Shown here in pieces: positions 7,744 to 16,044 of a DNA stretch of 64,000 nt. Source of the DNA: Massilia sp. Root351 (GTDB taxonomy: Bacteria > Pseudomonadota > Gammaproteobacteria > Burkholderiales > Burkholderiaceae_D). The position numbers and the translations under genes were made by a program. Within the stretch, counting starts at the first letter, position 1, and the number at the start of each line of letters is the position of its first letter. The notes beneath the pieces were generated by a model. That model ran no database searches. It was not told the DNA's origin and was given only the letters and a program-made list of their open reading frames with translations. The stretch lies in assembly GCF_001425045.1 (NCBI RefSeq), contig NZ_LMDJ01000008.1:3432-67431 (forward strand), given 5' to 3'.

Positions 7744-7803
7744 GCCGCCGCCTATCCCCCTTGGTCATCCCGCCGCCCCGGCCACATCCGGGGCCGGCGC
7801 CGG

Positions 7804-8511
7804 CTAGCGGTAGTGCAATACGGCGGCCAGCATCACCCACAACGCGAACTGCAGCGCCAGTGCCCCGAACAGCGGCCCGGGTTCGGGGCGCAAGCCGCCC
7901 TCTATGGCAAGCTGGACCATGTCTTCCATGGCCTCCTGGGCCACTTCCTGCAGCGTCATATCGCCGCTCGCCACCTCCGTGATGCTCTCGGAAAATGGCA
8001 CCTTGTCGGCCAGGGCGACCAACAGAAAGGGCAGCGGCCGAGGCAGGTCGTCCTGCAACTTCAGGAACTTGCGCCACTGGTCAAGCAAGGCGCCGCTGAG
8101 CGGGCCGCCGGGCTGGTAGTCTAGTGTCTTCAAAAATTTCTCAAGCAAGCTGGCGCCAAGTCCGGCCAGGGCCGGCGCCTGGGTCTCCAGCAAGCGGCTA
8201 AGGATGCCCATCAAGCCCTGCTTGTACGCCATCATGCCCGTCACGCCCACGGCGACGATGAACGGCACGCCGATCAGCAGTGCGAACAGCACCGAACCGC
8301 CATGGCCCATCCAGGCATCCGCGCTGAAGGCCAGCGCCAGCGTGACCCCGGCCGCATTGACCAGAACGGCCGCCAGCAGCGCCAGCGCCACCCGCAGCAC
8401 GCCTGCGCCGGCGCCGCGCGCGGCAGCCAGCAGCAACTGCTTGACCATGGATTCCTTTTTCCCGTCGTGGCGGGCAGGCTCCGCGCTCTTCTTCAAGCTG
8501 TGCTGATTCAT
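7804..8511 (-). CDS. hypothetical inner-membrane protein
   Basis: 235 residues that I cannot assign to a family. A charged N-terminus (about 30 residues) precedes two hydrophobic segments (about 35-62 and 73-95) that probably form a hairpin, then a soluble helical region with FLKTLDYQPGGPLSGALLDQWRK, and a last membrane helix at the C-terminus (FGALALQFALWVMLAAVL). The ATG at 8511 is supported by GAGG 9 bases upstream. The gene is convergent with the YXWGXW gene and divergent from the trpS leader. No function can be inferred. Confidence 0.55.
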   Translation of the reverse strand: MNQHSLKKSAEPARHDGKKESMVKQLLLAAARGAGAGVLRVALALLAAVLVNAAGVTLALAFSADAWMGHGGSVLFALLIGVPFIVAVGVTGMMAYKQGLMGILSRLLETQAPALAGLGASLLEKFLKTLDYQPGGPLSGALLDQWRKFLKLQDDLPRPLPFLLVALADKVPFSESITEVASGDMTLQEVAQEAMEDMVQLAIEGGLRPEPGPLFGALALQFALWVMLAAVLHYR

Positions 8512-8599
8512 TCTCGACCTCGTGACGCTGATTGCAATCTTGTTAATTTACCACGATCAACAAACAAGTGGAATGACACTGCGCAAACGGGCGCCAACC

Positions 8600-8628
8600 T
8601 TGACAGGGCCGCGGCAAACTGCAACCAT
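8600..8628 (+). promoter_or_regulatory. candidate promoter of the trpS leader
   Basis: A perfect TTGACA (8600-8605) stands 17 bases before AACCAT (8623-8628), a poor -10 match. If used, transcription would begin almost at the leader ATG (8635), giving a leaderless leader peptide. A promoter further upstream is equally possible. Confidence 0.3.
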
Positions 8629-8634
8629 ACGGAC

Positions 8635-8685
8635 ATGAAATATTTCCAACCACATCGCACCTGCCTGAATTGGTGGTCCCGCTGA
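8635..8685 (+). CDS. Trp-rich leader peptide of trpS
   Basis: A 16-residue reading frame, MKYFQPHRTCLNWWSR, with tandem Trp codons at 8671-8676, three codons before the TGA. It lies 114 bases upstream of trpS and is followed by an intrinsic-terminator-like hairpin. This is the layout of an attenuation leader such as trpL, or pheM before pheST in E. coli. Ribosome stalling at the two Trp codons when charged tRNA-Trp is scarce would prevent the 1:2 hairpin and favour readthrough into trpS. The Shine-Dalgarno match (GGAC) is poor and very close, so start efficiency is uncertain. Confidence 0.6.
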   Translation: MKYFQPHRTCLNWWSR

Positions 8686-8752
8686 CATAGCGCGGCCACT
8701 GCACAGTGATGTGAGTATTTAGTCAACGCCGCCTTCGCAGGGTGGCGTTTTT
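8671..8752 (+). terminator. attenuator: 1:2 hairpin and intrinsic terminator before trpS
   Basis: Segment 1 (GTGGTCCCGC, 8673-8682) overlaps the Trp codons and the end of the leader frame. It pairs with segment 2 (GCGCGGCCAC, 8690-8699) in 9 of 10 positions, one of them a G-U pair. Segment 3 (ACGCCGCC, 8726-8733) pairs with segment 4 (GGTGGCGT, 8741-8748) over a 7-base loop and is followed by TTTTT (8748-8752), an intrinsic terminator. Segment 2 can instead pair with segment 3 (GCGGC with GCCGC, plus ACT with AGT), a weak antiterminator. There is no plus-strand gene upstream that would need this terminator except the leader. Confidence 0.6.
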
Positions 8753-8799
8753 CTTGGCGCATCGTGCGGGGCGACACTTAGGAACCCCAAGGAACCCGT

Positions 8800-9822
8800 A
8801 TGAGCCAGCCAGCAACGCCCACCACCCCGTCCGTGATCCTGACCGGCGACCGTCCTACCGGTCCGCTGCACCTGGGCCATTACGTCGGCAGCCTGCGCAA
8901 CCGCGTGACCTACCAGCACGAGTACAAGCAGTTCATCATGCTGGCCGACTCGCAGGCGCTGACCGACAACATGGAAGACACCGACAAGGTGCACCGCAAC
9001 GTGGTGGAAGTGGCGCTGGACTATCTGGCCGTGGGCATTGACCCGGCCAAGTCCACCATCCTGATCCAGTCGCAGATCCCCGAACTGGCCGAGCTGACCT
9101 TCTACTACCTGAACATGGTGACCGTGGCGCGCCTGGAGCGCAATCCGACCGTGAAGCAGGAAATCATCCTGCGCGGCTTCGAACGCGACATCCCGGCCGG
9201 CTTCCTGACTTATCCAGCCAGCCAGGCGGCTGACATTTCGGCCTTCAAGGCCTCGCTGGTGCCGGTGGGCGAAGACCAGATCCCGATGATCGAGCAGACC
9301 AACGAAATCGTGCGCAAGTTCAACCGTTTGGCCAACCGCGACATCCTGGTCGAGTGCAAGGCGCTGGTGCCGGAAATCGGCCGCCTGCCTGGCATCGACG
9401 GCAAGGCCAAGATGAGCAAGTCCCTGGGCAACACCATCAACCTGGGCGCCACCGCCGACGAGATCACCGCCGCCGTCAAAAAGGTCTACACCGACCCGCT
9501 GCACCTGCGCGTGCAGGACCCCGGCCACCTGGAAGGCAACGTGGCCTTCATCTACCTGGACGCATTCGACACCGAAAAAGCGGCGCTGGAAGAAATGAAG
9601 GCGCACTACGTGCGCGGCGGGCTGGGCGACAGCATCGTCAAGAAACGCCTGGAAGTAGTGCTGCAGGAAATGCTGGCGCCGATCCGCGCCCGCCGCGAAG
9701 AATTCGCCAAGGACAAGGGCCAGGTCATGCAGATCCTGAAGGAAGGCACGGCCAAGGCGCGCGAAGTGGCTGCCAGGACGGCCGACGAAGTGAAGGCCGC
9801 GTTGGGCCTGAGCTACTTCTAA
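8800..9822 (+). CDS. trpS: tryptophan--tRNA ligase
   Basis: 340 residues, the normal length of bacterial TrpRS. This cytoplasmic class I synthetase charges tRNA-Trp with tryptophan using ATP. The HIGH signature appears as HLGH in [14 protein letters not shown] (about residue 25), the KMSKS loop as [10 protein letters not shown] (about residue 205), and the tryptophan/ATP pocket as [14 protein letters not shown]. It is preceded by a Trp-codon leader and terminator, suggesting control by charged tRNA-Trp. The DUF1294 gene follows 17 bases downstream and is probably co-transcribed. Confidence 0.97.
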   Translation: MSQPATPTTPSVILTGDRPTGPLHLGHYVGSLRNRVTYQHEYKQFIMLADSQALTDNMEDTDKVHRNVVEVALDYLAVGIDPAKSTILIQSQIPELAELTFYYLNMVTVARLERNPTVKQEIILRGFERDIPAGFLTYPASQAADISAFKASLVPVGEDQIPMIEQTNEIVRKFNRLANRDILVECKALVPEIGRLPGIDGKAKMSKSLGNTINLGATADEITAAVKKVYTDPLHLRVQDPGHLEGNVAFIYLDAFDTEKAALEEMKAHYVRGGLGDSIVKKRLEVVLQEMLAPIRARREEFAKDKGQVMQILKEGTAKAREVAARTADEVKAALGLSYF

Positions 9823-9839
9823 CCGGCAGCGCAGCCCGC

Positions 9840-10409
9840 ATGGCTCCTGCCGCGCCGCGCAAACCGGCCAAGCCCAAGCGCTCGGGCGACCCGGCCCAGC
9901 AGCCCGAGCGCGGCCCGTCTGCGGCCAAGGGCGGCAAGCGCGCGCCACGCATTATCGACCTGGCTAAAGGCGTCCAACGGCGCGGCAATGCCGGGCCCGG
10001 TCGCGCCGGTTCCGGACGCCGCGGCGGCAATGGCGCCGGAAATGGCGGTGTCAGCGGCGCCGGCGCCGCGTCTTACCTGGCTATCGGCGCGCTCGCCGTG
10101 CTGTACCTGGTCGCCATCCTGCTATGGCGGATTCCCGCCTGGCCCGCCTTGCTGTACGCAGGCGCCAGCGTGGTCTGTTTCATGTTCTACGCCATCGACA
10201 AGTCCGCCGCCAAGGCGGGACGCTGGCGTACGCCCGAAAGCACTTTGCTGCTGCTCGGCCTGTGCTGCGGCTGGCCCGGCGCCATCGTGGCGCAGCAATG
10301 GCTGCGCCACAAATCCAGCAAGACTTCCTTCCAGCTCGCGTTCTGGGCCACCGTGACCGTCAACCTGGCGGCCTTCAGCTGGCTGGCGCAGCGTTTCCCC
10401 GGCGCGTAG
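9840..10409 (+). CDS. DUF1294 membrane protein
   Basis: 189 residues. The first 75 are basic, low in complexity and rich in Pro, Gly, Arg and Ala (KPAKPKRS, RRGGNGAGNGG). Three or four membrane segments follow, and the C-terminal half carries the DUF1294 signature: FYAIDKSAAKAGRWRTPEST, then LLGLCCGWPGAIVAQQ and RHKSSKTSFQ. Other DUF1294 proteins often have a cold-shock domain in front; here that place is taken by the disordered basic region. The molecular role is unknown. The gene follows trpS by 17 bases. Confidence 0.75.
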   Translation: MAPAAPRKPAKPKRSGDPAQQPERGPSAAKGGKRAPRIIDLAKGVQRRGNAGPGRAGSGRRGGNGAGNGGVSGAGAASYLAIGALAVLYLVAILLWRIPAWPALLYAGASVVCFMFYAIDKSAAKAGRWRTPESTLLLLGLCCGWPGAIVAQQWLRHKSSKTSFQLAFWATVTVNLAAFSWLAQRFPGA

Positions 10410-10516
10410 GGTGGACTCACCGCACGTAGCGTGCCAGGAAATCGCCCACCATGATGTCGTACTCCGCCGTGCCCGGGCGGCAACCGTAGCGAGGTGCGGC
10501 GCGGCGTGGAAAGCAA

Positions 10517-11608
10517 TCAGCCGCCGGCGCCGCGCACCAGGTTATTCCGCAGCACTGCGGCGCTGCGGCGGGCAGACTCGGCGCGGGCCTGGTAGTCGGC
10601 AGCCGCCCCCGGCAGGCCGTTCGAATGCGCGTGTTCGGCCAGGCGGCGCGCCAGTTCTTCCTTTTCGTGGAGCGCCCGGATGGCCGACCACACGGCCTCC
10701 TCCACCACCCGGTCCTGGGTATGCTCCAGTGCCAGCGCGGTGAAGCTGTGGCCAGTGTGGCAGCGGTAGCGGGGGCGCGGCTTGCCGTTTGCATTGCCGC
10801 TGGACGCCGCGCCCGCCACGCGCTCCCTGACTTCCCACAGCGCGCCATGGCACTCGGGACAAGTGAACGTGGACGGGCGGGCGATGCGCTCCAGGTCACG
10901 CAGCTCGCCTTCACCGCCGGCGTAGCGGTTCTCCACGGCAATCCACTCCGGCACCTCGCGCGGCTTGCTTTCCATGGCTGCCTCCTTGCTCAAGTCCTGC
11001 GTGGCGTCCAGTTCGGACGGCGGAAGCGGCGCGCCGGCCAGGGTCAGCAACATGTCACCGATATCGTCGAGTTTCAAAACATAGTCCACCGCTACCCGCT
11101 CCAGCGCGCTCGACGGCATGCTCTCGGCAAATGCGTCGGACGGATCCTGCACGACGGCAGTCCCGCCGCAGGCCTTGATGGCTTGCAAACCAGCCGTGCC
11201 GTCATCCAGGTAGCCGGTCAGGATCACGCCGGTGGCGCCCGCGCCGTACGCGGCGGCGGCCGAGCGGAACAGCGGATCGATGGCGGGCCGGGTGTAGTTC
11301 TCCATCGCGCCGTACGTCAGCCGCACGCAGCCGATCGGGCCGTCGCGCGCCACCATCATGTGCCGGTCCGGCGGCGCCACCAGTATCATCGGCTGCGCCA
11401 GCAATTCCCCGTCGCGCGCATGGCGCACCTGCAGCGCGCAAACCTTGCGCAGCAGCGCCGGCAGGATGCTCTCGCGCGCGCCGATATGCATGACCACCAG
11501 CACCGGCGCGGGAAAGTCGGCCGGCAGCTTGCCCAGCACGCGTTTCAACGCATCCAGCCCGCCCGCCGAGGCGCCGATCACAATCACTTTGTCGGTGGCT
11601 GGCGTCAT
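10517..11608 (-). CDS. stand-alone CheB-type methylesterase with C-terminal zinc-ribbon-like domain
   Basis: 363 residues. The first 195 form a CheB methylesterase domain without a receiver domain: VIGASAGGLDALKRVL with the nucleophilic serine, VVMHIG with the catalytic histidine, and LTGYLDDGTAGLQAIK with the aspartate. Such enzymes hydrolyse glutamyl methyl esters of chemoreceptors, or act in other sensory systems when detached from che operons. The C-terminal part has CPEC (about 270) and a later CHTGH, a likely zinc ribbon, and ends in a helical segment. No chemotaxis gene is nearby. The ATG overlaps the stop of the upstream erythromycin-esterase-like gene (ATGA), so the two are coupled. 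Confidence 0.82.
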   Translation of the reverse strand: MTPATDKVIVIGASAGGLDALKRVLGKLPADFPAPVLVVMHIGARESILPALLRKVCALQVRHARDGELLAQPMILVAPPDRHMMVARDGPIGCVRLTYGAMENYTRPAIDPLFRSAAAAYGAGATGVILTGYLDDGTAGLQAIKACGGTAVVQDPSDAFAESMPSSALERVAVDYVLKLDDIGDMLLTLAGAPLPPSELDATQDLSKEAAMESKPREVPEWIAVENRYAGGEGELRDLERIARPSTFTCPECHGALWEVRERVAGAASSGNANGKPRPRYRCHTGHSFTALALEHTQDRVVEEAVWSAIRALHEKEELARRLAEHAHSNGLPGAAADYQARAESARRSAAVLRNNLVRGAGG

Positions 11609-12960
11609 AGCCCGGAAGGATAGGTCTCGGGCGCTTCATCCATCGCCCACGAGGCCGACCGTTCCAGCGGCGGCACTGCCGTGCTGCGGTCGATATGGAT
11701 CAGCGCGTCGAACTGGCGTACAGGGTCGGCACGGAAGTAGTGGCTGCGGCGTTCCGTCTCAGGCCGGTACACGACGCCGACGGCGCGTTCGATCAGCGTC
11801 TCGGGCAGGTGCGCCAGCACGCTGTCGCGTCCGCGCAGCGGCAACAGGAACTCATTGCCGGGCAGCGCCGCACCGCTGGCGTGCAGCAGGCGCTCGATGC
11901 TGTGCGGCAACGATGGCTGCACCGCTTTCAGCTCGGCCGGGCCGTCCCAATCGCTGGCGGCGGTCACGTTGCCGGTGTGGGTGGTGAAGCCGAGCAGGAA
12001 GGACTCGCCTGGCGGATAGTTTTCCCGCACCAGCTGGCCCAGGTTGATCTGGCCGCCCTCGCCCATCTCGGTGGCGCGCGCGTCGCCGATGTGCGAGTTG
12101 TGCGCCCACACCACGATCCTGGCCGGCGCCCGCCCCTTGCGCGCGCCCAGGTGCTGGCGCAGCGCCAGCAGCGTGTCGGCCATGTGGGTGTCGCGCACGT
12201 TCCAGGCCGCGTCGCCGTGCTGGAACATGGCCCGGTAATAGGTTTCGGCATTGCGCGCAACGCGCGCGTTCTGCTGCGCGTAGAACAGCTGATCCGGCAC
12301 CGCCGCGCCGGGCCGCGCCATCAAGCGCGCCGCCTGCAGGCTCAGCTCGCGCAACTGGCCCACCAGTTCGTCCTCGCAATCGCGCGTCATGCCGAAGGTG
12401 GCGGCATAGCCGTAGCGCTGCGGAAAGTCGGCCATGTGGTCGATGCAGGCGTAGCGCTCGCGGGCGCGGCGCGCCGCGGCCGGGTCTTCCTTGTCCAGGT
12501 ATTCGATCACGGCGTGCATGGACTTGCGCAGGCTGTACAGGTCCAGCCCGTAAAAGCCTACGCGCCGCGCCGGGTCGCCCGCCTGCGCATTATGCGCACG
12601 CAGCCATTCCACCAGCGCCACCACTTCCGTGTTGCGCCACATCCACTGCGGAAAGCGCTGGAAACCGCCCAGCGCGTCGGCCGCATTGATGTCGCCGTCG
12701 GAATGCTGCACGTAGCGGCTCACGCGCAGCGCGTCCGGCCAGTCGCACTCCACGGCGATGGCGTCAAAGCCGCGCTCGACCACCAAGCGCTTGGTGATCT
12801 CCGTGCGCAGGCGGTAGAACTCGGTGGTGCCGTGCGTGGATTCGCCCAGCAGCACGATGCTCGATGCGCCGATCTGCTCGAGCAGATGATCGTAGTGCGG
12901 GTCGTCCGCCAGCGGCAGCAACTCGGCGCGCAGCGCCAGGGCGGTGGCTGAAGCAGTCAT
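11605..12960 (-). CDS. erythromycin esterase family protein
   Basis: 451 residues, typical of the family. It shows the metal/catalytic motifs GESTHGTTEFYRLR (about residue 40), VECDWPDALR, the YGLDLYSL segment and VVWAHNSHIGDARAT (about 290). Characterised members (EreA/EreB) hydrolyse the lactone of erythromycin, but most homologues outside resistance loci have unknown substrates, so a resistance role is not implied. The ATG at 12960 has GGGAGG 7 bases upstream. It is the first gene of a two-gene operon with the CheB-like gene. Both families recur in stress-related accessory operons, but the link here is only positional. Confidence 0.8.
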   Translation of the reverse strand: MTASATALALRAELLPLADDPHYDHLLEQIGASSIVLLGESTHGTTEFYRLRTEITKRLVVERGFDAIAVECDWPDALRVSRYVQHSDGDINAADALGGFQRFPQWMWRNTEVVALVEWLRAHNAQAGDPARRVGFYGLDLYSLRKSMHAVIEYLDKEDPAAARRARERYACIDHMADFPQRYGYAATFGMTRDCEDELVGQLRELSLQAARLMARPGAAVPDQLFYAQQNARVARNAETYYRAMFQHGDAAWNVRDTHMADTLLALRQHLGARKGRAPARIVVWAHNSHIGDARATEMGEGGQINLGQLVRENYPPGESFLLGFTTHTGNVTAASDWDGPAELKAVQPSLPHSIERLLHASGAALPGNEFLLPLRGRDSVLAHLPETLIERAVGVVYRPETERRSHYFRADPVRQFDALIHIDRSTAVPPLERSASWAMDEAPETYPSGL

Positions 12961-13104
12961 GATGGCCTCCCTACCGCCATGATAGTCCCATCCATCGCGC
13001 CGCGCCACACGCCTTGCGCCGCACGCGATGCGGCGCAAGGCCGGCCTTCCGCGCCGCGCCTTGCTGTGCGACACTGTCGCCCTTGTGAACCGGAGAGCTT
13101 ACAG

Positions 13105-14058
13105 ATGTGGAATGGAGTGCTGTGCGGCCTGCTGGCCGGGGCCATGTGGGGCATGGTGTTCATCGTGCCGGAACTGCTGTCGGCGTTCTCGCCGGTGGAA
13201 ATGGCGGTGGGCCGCTACATCGCCTACGGCGCCATCGCCTTCGGGCTGATGCTGCCGCGCCTGGGCCGCCTGTACGCGCGGCTCGAGCGCAGCGACTACG
13301 CGGCGCTGGTGCGCCATGCGCTGGCCGGCAACATCGTCTATTACATGCTGCTGGCGCTCGGCGTGAAGCTGGCCGGCGTGGCGCCCACCTCGCTGATCAT
13401 CGGCGTGCTGCCGATCTCGGTCACGCTGATGGGCCGCAAGGACCACGGCGCACTGCCATTGCGCCAGTTGGCGCTGCCGCTGCTGGTGGCCGCTGCAGGC
13501 ATCGCCTGCATCAATGTGGATGTGTTCATGCATGCCGGCAATGCAGGCCACCCCGTGCTGCAAACCCTGCTGGGCGTGCTGTGCGCCACCGGTGCACTGC
13601 TGTGCTGGAGCTGGTACACGCTGGACAACGCGCGCTACCTGAAGCGCAACCCGCATTTCACGAGTGCCGAATGGTCGGCGCTGTATGGCTTGTCCAGCGG
13701 CCTGATCGCGCTGCTGATCGGCGCCGCGGCCCTGGCCGTGTGGCACGGCGACGTGCTGGGCGCCGCCGGCAAGGCCAGCGGACGGGACTGGACCGTGTTC
13801 TGGATCACCAATTCCCTGCTGGCACTGGGCGCGTCGGTCATCGGCAACCACCTGTGGAACATCGCCAGCCGGCGCGTGCCGGTTACGCTGTCCGGCCAGC
13901 TGATCCTGTTCGAAACGCTATTCGCGCTGCTGTACGGCTTTCTCTACAAGCAACAATGGCCGCGTCCGCTGGAAGCGGCCGCCATCGTGCTGCTGGCGGT
14001 GGGCGTGATGTGGTCGGTGCGGGTGCACGCCATGGAGGAAGACCTGCCCCCGCCGTAA
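13105..14058 (+). CDS. EamA/DMT-family transporter
   Basis: 317 residues with about ten hydrophobic segments and two EamA repeats; the first begins MWNGVLCGLLAGAMWGMVFIVPELL, the second after about residue 150 (LLGVLCATGALLCWSWYTL). The GNHLWNIASRRVP and GQLILFETLFALLYGFLYKQQWP segments match late helices of drug/metabolite exporters in the inner membrane. Substrates cannot be predicted. GGAGAG lies 8 bases before the ATG. It is divergent from the erythromycin-esterase operon and convergent with the PaiB-like gene. Confidence 0.85.
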   Translation: MWNGVLCGLLAGAMWGMVFIVPELLSAFSPVEMAVGRYIAYGAIAFGLMLPRLGRLYARLERSDYAALVRHALAGNIVYYMLLALGVKLAGVAPTSLIIGVLPISVTLMGRKDHGALPLRQLALPLLVAAAGIACINVDVFMHAGNAGHPVLQTLLGVLCATGALLCWSWYTLDNARYLKRNPHFTSAEWSALYGLSSGLIALLIGAAALAVWHGDVLGAAGKASGRDWTVFWITNSLLALGASVIGNHLWNIASRRVPVTLSGQLILFETLFALLYGFLYKQQWPRPLEAAAIVLLAVGVMWSVRVHAMEEDLPPP

Positions 14059-14079
14059 AACGGGCCGATACCGTTGCCG

Positions 14080-14709
14080 CTACTTCAGCGTCGCCTGCAC
14101 CAGCGCGGCCATGGCCGCTCCGTCGGGCCGGCTGCGCAAGCCCTGCACCACCCCGTCGCGGTCGGCCGCGCTGCGGTTCTGGTTCGCCTTCCATTTGCCC
14201 TCGAGCGACGCCAGCGGAATCTCGATACCGACGATGGCTTTCATGGTTGCCGCCAGGAAATCCGGCGGGGCATCGGACAGTTGCCACGGCTGCGGCAGCC
14301 CGGCCTCGTGCACGGCGGTCAGGTCGCCCAGCGCACGGTGCAGCCAGGCGCCATCCTCGACCACGCGCGCGGCGCCGCGCGCCTGCACCATCGCGTAGTT
14401 CCAGGTTGGCACGACCTTGTGGTGCTCGGCCTTGCCGGCGTACCAGCTCGGGCTGATATAGGCGTGCGGCCCCTGGAACAGCACCAGGCATTCACCACCG
14501 TCGCGCAAGGCCTGCCAGACCGGATTGGCGCGCGCCACATGGGCCCGCAATACGCCGCGCGCGCCCTCCTCGGGGTACAGGATGAACGGAATCAGGTCGG
14601 CGCTGACGCTGCCGCCGCTGGCGACGATCAGCGTGCCCAGCGGGTGGGCGCGCAGCAGTGCGTGCAGCACCTCGGGGCGTTCTTCGAGAAAAGCGGTTTG
14701 GTTGTACAT
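14080..14709 (-). CDS. FMN-binding PaiB-type protein
   Basis: 209 residues with the flavin-binding split-barrel fold of the PaiB family. Recognisable parts are LGTLIVASGGSVSADLIPFIL, GVLRAHVARANPVW, LVLFQGPHAYISPSWYAGK and VPTWNYAMVQARGAARVVED. PaiB of Bacillus subtilis is a negative regulator of sporulation and protease genes; homologues in proteobacteria are FMN-binding proteins of unclear role. GGAG lies 6 bases before the ATG at 14709. The gene stands alone, facing the EamA gene. Confidence 0.85.
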   Translation of the reverse strand: MYNQTAFLEERPEVLHALLRAHPLGTLIVASGGSVSADLIPFILYPEEGARGVLRAHVARANPVWQALRDGGECLVLFQGPHAYISPSWYAGKAEHHKVVPTWNYAMVQARGAARVVEDGAWLHRALGDLTAVHEAGLPQPWQLSDAPPDFLAATMKAIVGIEIPLASLEGKWKANQNRSAADRDGVVQGLRSRPDGAAMAALVQATLK

Positions 14710-14795
14710 GACGGCTCCACAGTGGCGATGGCCCCAGTGTAACGAGGCTTGCGGCACGCGGCGAGAGCCAGGACGTGGTGGAAATGTGGAGCCAG

Positions 14796-15410
14796 CTACT
14801 CCAGCAGCCCGCTCTCGCACAGCACATCCTGCACCAGTTCAAGGCGCAGCACCGGGTTTTGCTGGGCCATCAGCAACTGCTTGCGGGTGGGCGTCATGCG
14901 CAGCAGCTCGCACCAGCGGTTGGCCACCCAGCCGGCGTCGTCCAGCTTGTACGGCGGCAGCAGGGGCATCTGGGTGGTCGGCAGCTGGCGCTTCTGCAGC
15001 GAGCGGATCACGGCGCCCAGCGCTTCGGCCACGTCCTGCTGCTCGCTGGGCACGGGCACCTGCATGTCGGGTTCCAGCATGTCCACTTCGCCCATCCACA
15101 GGCCGTGCTTGAGCTGGGAAGCCGAATTGATGCGGAAACGCTGCGTGCCCACGCAGGTCAGCTGAAGCAGGCCGGACATGGGAGAAGACCAGTCCACGAT
15201 GCGGGCCATGGTGCCGATGTCCGTTAATTCCTCATGCTGCTCCGGGCGCTGCACTTCGCTGCCGGACGCGAGCGCCACCACTCCGAACTCTTCCGAACGG
15301 GCAATGCACTTCTTCACCAGGTCGAGATAACGGACTTCGAATACTTGCAGCGGCAAGTGTCCGTCTGGAAATAGTACTGTATTAAGAGGAAATAGCGGTA
15401 TGGATGGCAT
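14796..15410 (-). CDS. Lon N-terminal (substrate-binding) domain protein
   Basis: 204 residues, MPSIPLFPLNTVLFPDGHLPLQV onward: a stand-alone LON substrate-binding domain without the AAA+ or protease parts. Other landmarks are FEVRYLDLVKKCIARSEEFGVV and the DIGTMARIVDW strand. These small proteins are widespread in proteobacteria, and their partner is unknown. The segment after residue 150 is helical (RKQLLMAQQNPVLRLELVQDVL), as in the Lon N-domain. It stands apart from the PaiB gene by 86 bases on the same strand. Confidence 0.82.
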   Translation of the reverse strand: MPSIPLFPLNTVLFPDGHLPLQVFEVRYLDLVKKCIARSEEFGVVALASGSEVQRPEQHEELTDIGTMARIVDWSSPMSGLLQLTCVGTQRFRINSASQLKHGLWMGEVDMLEPDMQVPVPSEQQDVAEALGAVIRSLQKRQLPTTQMPLLPPYKLDDAGWVANRWCELLRMTPTRKQLLMAQQNPVLRLELVQDVLCESGLLE

Positions 15411-15517
15411 CTTGCCATCATCGCACGAAATACGTCATGCCGCCGAGCAAAATTCTAGCGCCAGGGCGAGGAAACATGCAGGTTTTGTGGCGAATGCCAC
15501 ACTGTGATGCATAAATG

Positions 15518-15559
15518 AAAATATCCGGCAGGCCCACGCGGGCATGCCGGATATTTTTT
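15518..15559. terminator. bidirectional intrinsic terminator after the H-NS gene
   Basis: A 13-bp perfect stem AAAATATCCGGCA (15518-15530) / TGCCGGATATTTT (15545-15557) encloses a further 4-bp stem (GCCC/GGGC) with an ACGC loop. T-rich tails exist on both strands (TTTTTT on the plus strand, TATTTTC on the minus). It begins 16 bases after the H-NS stop codon and would end that transcript. Confidence 0.8.
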
Positions 15560-15574
15560 GCAACAACAACCTGA

Positions 15575-15868
15575 TTACTTAATCAGGAAGTCTTCCTTGT
15601 TTTTACCTTCCAGCCATTTCGGTGCGCGGCCACGGCCGGTCCAGCTTTGACCGGTGGCGGTGTCGCGATATTTCATCGGCACCGGTGCGCGTGGCTTGCT
15701 TACTTTTGCAGGTTTGGCCGTGCCAGCCAGATCAGCCAGGGTCAGACCGTGCTCGCGCATGATGGCGGCGATTTTCTCTTTAGCCGAATTCAGCTCGTCG
15801 CGGCGGGCGGATTCCGCCAGGTTTTGCAGTTCAGCGATTTTTGCCTGGTATTCCTGATAAGTGGTCAT
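15575..15868 (-). CDS. H-NS-family histone-like nucleoid protein
   Basis: 97 residues, the size of short Burkholderiales H-NS proteins. The N-terminal half is a coiled-coil oligomerisation region (YQEYQAKIAELQNLAESARR). The C-terminal DNA-binding domain carries the typical core DTATGQSWTGRGRAPKWLEG, in which the GRGRAP loop inserts into the minor groove of AT-rich DNA. Proteins of this type compact the nucleoid and silence acquired AT-rich genes, which would include the low-GC stretch at the start of this window. GGAAGAG lies 7 bases before the ATG, and a strong terminator follows. Confidence 0.9.
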   Translation of the reverse strand: MTTYQEYQAKIAELQNLAESARRDELNSAKEKIAAIMREHGLTLADLAGTAKPAKVSKPRAPVPMKYRDTATGQSWTGRGRAPKWLEGKNKEDFLIK

Positions 15869-16044
15869 GACTCAACTCTTCCTCTATGGTTGATAAGAGA
15901 TTCCCACAAAAGCGATGCGTGACAATCTGTGAGAATTCAAGACCGCAATTTACCACAAGAATACGCCCGCATTCTAGCTAAATATGAAACGGGAGGCATA
16001 TTTTCCACGCCAGCGTTGAGCCATGTCCACACGCGCGTTCTAAA

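Noticed and set aside
10410..10516. Minus-strand tail ending EYDIMVGDFLARYVR that looks protein-like
   Set aside because: It is only the end of a frame that runs antisense/off-frame through the CheB gene; it has no start or family match. It might be a remnant, but this cannot be shown.
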